Below, in pieces: positions 31,911-33,326 of a DNA stretch of 33,326 nt. Numbering within the stretch: the stretch's first letter is position 1; each line of letters begins with the position of its first letter. The position numbers and the translations under genes were made by a program. The notes below the pieces were generated by a model. That model was not told where the DNA came from. It saw nothing but the letters and a program-made list of their open reading frames with translations, and ran no database searches. The stretch covers positions 1 through 33,326 of the IMG/VR virus record IMGVR_UViG_3300033998_000271; one strand, written 5' to 3'. Source of the stretch: a virus.

Positions 31911-32369
31911 TCACTCCCTTTCTTTCTCTTGTATATTCAATACTACTTCATTTGCTTTTTCATAATTTATCTTGAAATACCGTTTTGCAGGTATACCCAT
32001 CACCTTTTTCTCTATTATTCCCAATTTTTCCAAAATTTTTAATGCCTTTTCTTGCTTTCTTCTTTTCATTCCAATTCTTTTCTCAATTTCTTCTAAAGTT
32101 TGGCAAAACCACAGTTTATCATCAATATGTTCAGATGTTTTATCTACAAACATTAGATAACCAAGTAATACAGCAACATCTAACCCATATTTCGATGATA
32201 TATTTTCATTCGCATAAAAATTATTTCCTGGTAAATTATGCTTTATACCATTATTTGCTTCGTCAACAGACATCAAATAGCCAAGAAAAGCTGACAATTC
32301 ATATCCATATTTCCTTGCTAAGTTTTCATTCACAACAAAATTATTCCCAGGTAAAAGAATTATTTCCAT
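31911..32369 (-). CDS. Short initiator paralogue with a duplicated N-terminal module
   Basis: The protein has about 152 residues. It carries the module LPGNNFVVNENLARKYG...FLGYLM twice (about residues 5-32 and 45-72) and the winged-helix part KLWFCQTLEEIEKRIGMKRR / KILEKLGIIEKKVMGIPAKRY that the next gene also has. It lacks the C-terminal Phg_2220_C domain. It may regulate or compete with the full initiator at the origin (inference). The ATG at 32369 has AGGAG at good distance; 32378 is a worse start. Confidence 0.75.
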   Translation of the reverse strand: MEIILLPGNNFVVNENLARKYGYELSAFLGYLMSVDEANNGIKHNLPGNNFYANENISSKYGLDVAVLLGYLMFVDKTSEHIDDKLWFCQTLEEIEKRIGMKRRKQEKALKILEKLGIIEKKVMGIPAKRYFKINYEKANEVVLNIQEKERE

Positions 32370-32384
32370 ACCTTTCATCTCCTT

Positions 32385-32567
32385 TCATGCTGTTTTTATT
32401 AAATCTTCTATTTGTTCATCATCCTTTACGGGATGATTTTCTATATATTCTTTTATAGCCTCACTAGCTACTTTATAAATTTTCATGCCTGTTACTTCCG
32501 AATAAAGTTTTATTTTATCATGAATATCTTTCTCAACTAAAACATATTTATATTTATCTCTAGACAT
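32385..32567 (-). CDS. Ribbon-helix-helix regulator A
   Basis: The protein has 60 residues. It has the ribbon-helix-helix pattern: a strand-forming start (KYKYVLVEKDIHDKIKLY), a turn, and a second helix (IYKVASEAIKEYIENHP). It is a close paralogue of the gene at 32705. AAGGAGGTGAAAAA precedes the ATG. The promoter in front overlaps two GTTTTA(A/T)AACAA sites, which would suit autoregulation by this protein; that is inference. Confidence 0.8.
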   Translation of the reverse strand: MSRDKYKYVLVEKDIHDKIKLYSEVTGMKIYKVASEAIKEYIENHPVKDDEQIEDLIKTA

Positions 32568-32588
32568 TTTTTCACCTCCTTACACAAT

Positions 32589-32634
32589 ATTATACAATAT
32601 TTTTTTGTTTTAAAACAATACAGTTTTATAACAA
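32589..32634 (-). promoter_or_regulatory. Early promoter with paired operators
   Basis: TATAAT (32589-32594), an 18-base spacer, and a -35 box (TTGTTT) inside the perfect palindrome TTGTTTTAAAACAA (32605-32618). A near copy, GTTTTATAACAA (32623-32634), lies 16 bases further. Two half-turn-spaced sites fit binding by ribbon-helix-helix dimers. Confidence 0.7.
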
Positions 32635-32673
32635 TTCAAATAATATTATATTAAAATAGTACTTATTCAAGAA

Positions 32674-32706
32674 TTCGTACAAAAAAAGGGGCAAAAGTCC
32701 CCTTTT
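32674..32706 (-). terminator. Terminator of the 32705 gene
   Basis: AAAAGGGG, loop, CCCCTTTT and TTT on the minus strand, followed by TTGTACGAA, the same tail as at the two rsr terminators. Confidence 0.85.
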
Positions 32707-32893
32707 ATTTTTGTGTTAACCACTTTTCAAAAATCTTTTGTTTTTCTTCGTTGAAAGGATTTTCTTCGATGTACTTGTCTATTGCTTTGCTTGCCAACTC
32801 GTGCATTGGTATTCCTGAAAGCTGCGAATAGATTTTAAGCTTTTTATGAGTAAGTTTTTCAACTGCAACGTGTTTCAACCTTTCTTTAGCCAT
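32705..32893 (-). CDS. Ribbon-helix-helix regulator B
   Basis: The protein has 62 residues, similar to regulator A: strand (LKHVAVEKLTHKKLKIY), then the helix HELASKAIDKYIEENPF. AAGGAGGTGAAAAA precedes the ATG. It stands alone between two terminators, next to the second rsr 3' end, and two TTCGTACAA sites lie upstream of it. It may control its own promoter; no clear -35/-10 pair was found there. Confidence 0.8.
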   Translation of the reverse strand: MAKERLKHVAVEKLTHKKLKIYSQLSGIPMHELASKAIDKYIEENPFNEEKQKIFEKWLTQK

Positions 32894-32948
32894 TTTTTCA
32901 CCTCCTTATATATGTTAAGATTTTATTACTTTTGAACGTTTTTAAATG

Positions 32949-32974
32949 TTCGTACAATTTTATCTTTCGTACAA
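32949..32974. repeat. Tandem TTCGTACAA sites
   Basis: TTCGTACAA occurs at 32949-32957 and 32966-32974; further copies are at 109-117 and 32674-32682. Three of the four touch the A-run of a terminator. Confidence 0.55.
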
Positions 32975-32998
32975 AAAAGAGGGGCAAAACCCCTCTTA
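32972..32998 (-). terminator. Terminator after the second rsr 3' end
   Basis: AAGAGGGG, loop TTTTG, CCCCTCTT and TTTT on the minus strand. Stem and tail are the same as at 113-145; the loop differs. Confidence 0.88.
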
Positions 32999-33326
32999 GT
33001 AATTATGTTTGATTTCTTCTATAATATTAAGCCCTTCCTTCTCAGAAAGAGCTATATAATTCAACATCTTCTCACTCCACCCGCTAAACAAGGTAACTCC
33101 TTTCTTCCAAAGTGGTTGCACCGATGAGCCGTATCCTGCAAGGTCGAAGGAGTAAAAATGCGGATGGTTATGAGTTTCTAAATAGTGTGATATGCTTCGT
33201 CTTGCATTGTCACTCCCACTTTGGGAGTAAACTTGCATATCTGAAAACAACAATATTCGATTTGGTTCGAAATCTGATTTTTCAAGCAATTCTATGGCTT
33301 CTTCAACATATGTGGACATACCTACA
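32996..33326 (-). CDS. rsr: Ro60/TROVE protein, C-terminal end only (second rsr version)
   Basis: The frame is open to the right edge. Only the last part of the VWA domain is present: MSTYVEEAIELLEKSD with the MIDAS Thr, FSDMQV with the Asp, then a C-terminus that matches the first rsr at about 42 of 67 residues. The diverged tail is 204 bases long in both versions (142-345 and 32996-33199), so joining it to codons 1-450 of the first gene gives again exactly 517 residues. This can be the true end of rsr in a circular genome or a second rsr gene cut off by the window. Confidence 0.88.
   Translation of the reverse strand, partial: VGMSTYVEEAIELLEKSDFEPNRILLFSDMQVYSQSGSDNARRSISHYLETHNHPHFYSFDLAGYGSSVQPLWKKGVTLFSGWSEKMLNYIALSEKEGLNIIEEIKHNY
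33200..33326. repeat. 127-bp direct repeat, copy at the right edge
   Basis: These bases are identical to 346-472 and end exactly at the window edge. A length of 127 is also a common largest k in de Bruijn assemblers, so the edge may mark an assembly-graph branch rather than a biological end. Confidence 0.95.

Noticed and set aside
346-33326. Terminal redundancy or cohesive ends of a linear phage genome.
   Set aside because: The repeat is not at base 1 but at 346-472, its length is exactly 127, and the sequence before it differs between copies. An assembly branch or allelic/tandem rsr explains it better.

Overview
The window is a low-GC, AT-rich tailed-phage genome (siphovirus type) or a near-complete phage contig. 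Every convincing gene lies on the minus strand, so the biological reading order runs from base 33326 down to base 1. Shine-Dalgarno sites are strong (GGAGGTG type), there are several near-perfect TTGACA/TATAAT promoters with 17-base spacers, and the proteins are rich in Lys, Glu, Ile and Tyr. This suggests a low-GC, probably thermophilic bacterial host (Thermotogota or a thermophilic Firmicute). That host call is inference; no host gene is present to settle it.

Layout in transcription order. (1) 32996-28058: two small ribbon-helix-helix proteins with a promoter overlapped by paired operators, two related winged-helix replication initiators (one with an iteron-type replication origin inside its gene), DnaB helicase, SSB, a RusA-type resolvase and small proteins. 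(2) 28018-24408: a promoter with a terminator-bearing leader, a ParB-like protein, a GT-A-like glycosyltransferase resembling the TET-associated family, a stand-alone primase-C-type winged helix, then small and large terminase. (3) 24394-8251: portal, MuF head protein, scaffold, major capsid protein, connectors, tail terminator, tail tube, two tail assembly chaperones, a 1273-residue tape measure, a LamG-like tail protein and a 1248-residue tail-tip protein. (4) 8235-6068: small proteins, XhlA-like protein, transglycosylase endolysin and holin, closed by a strong terminator. (5) 5802-2195: accessory operons with tandem promoters, a Bet-family annealing protein and a ribbon-helix-helix protein. 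(6) 2166-142: one promoter, three tandem Y RNAs and rsr, a Ro60/TROVE protein.

The most notable content is the last unit. Two RNAs have the layout of YrlA-class bacterial Y RNAs: a Ro-type stem carrying a circularly permuted tRNA-like domain. The third keeps the same stem motifs but lacks the tRNA-like domain. They are followed by the gene for their expected protein partner.

The right end re-enters the rsr gene. Its last 127 bases are identical to bases 346-472, and it then carries a different 204-base 3' end. Closing the molecule there gives a 32,854-bp circle with an intact 517-codon rsr. On that reading, bases 1-345 are an alternative allele that ends next to what looks like an IS200/IS605 right end. 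A second tandem rsr copy in a larger genome is also possible. No integrase, lysogeny repressor, ordinary tRNA, CRISPR array or reverse transcriptase was seen.
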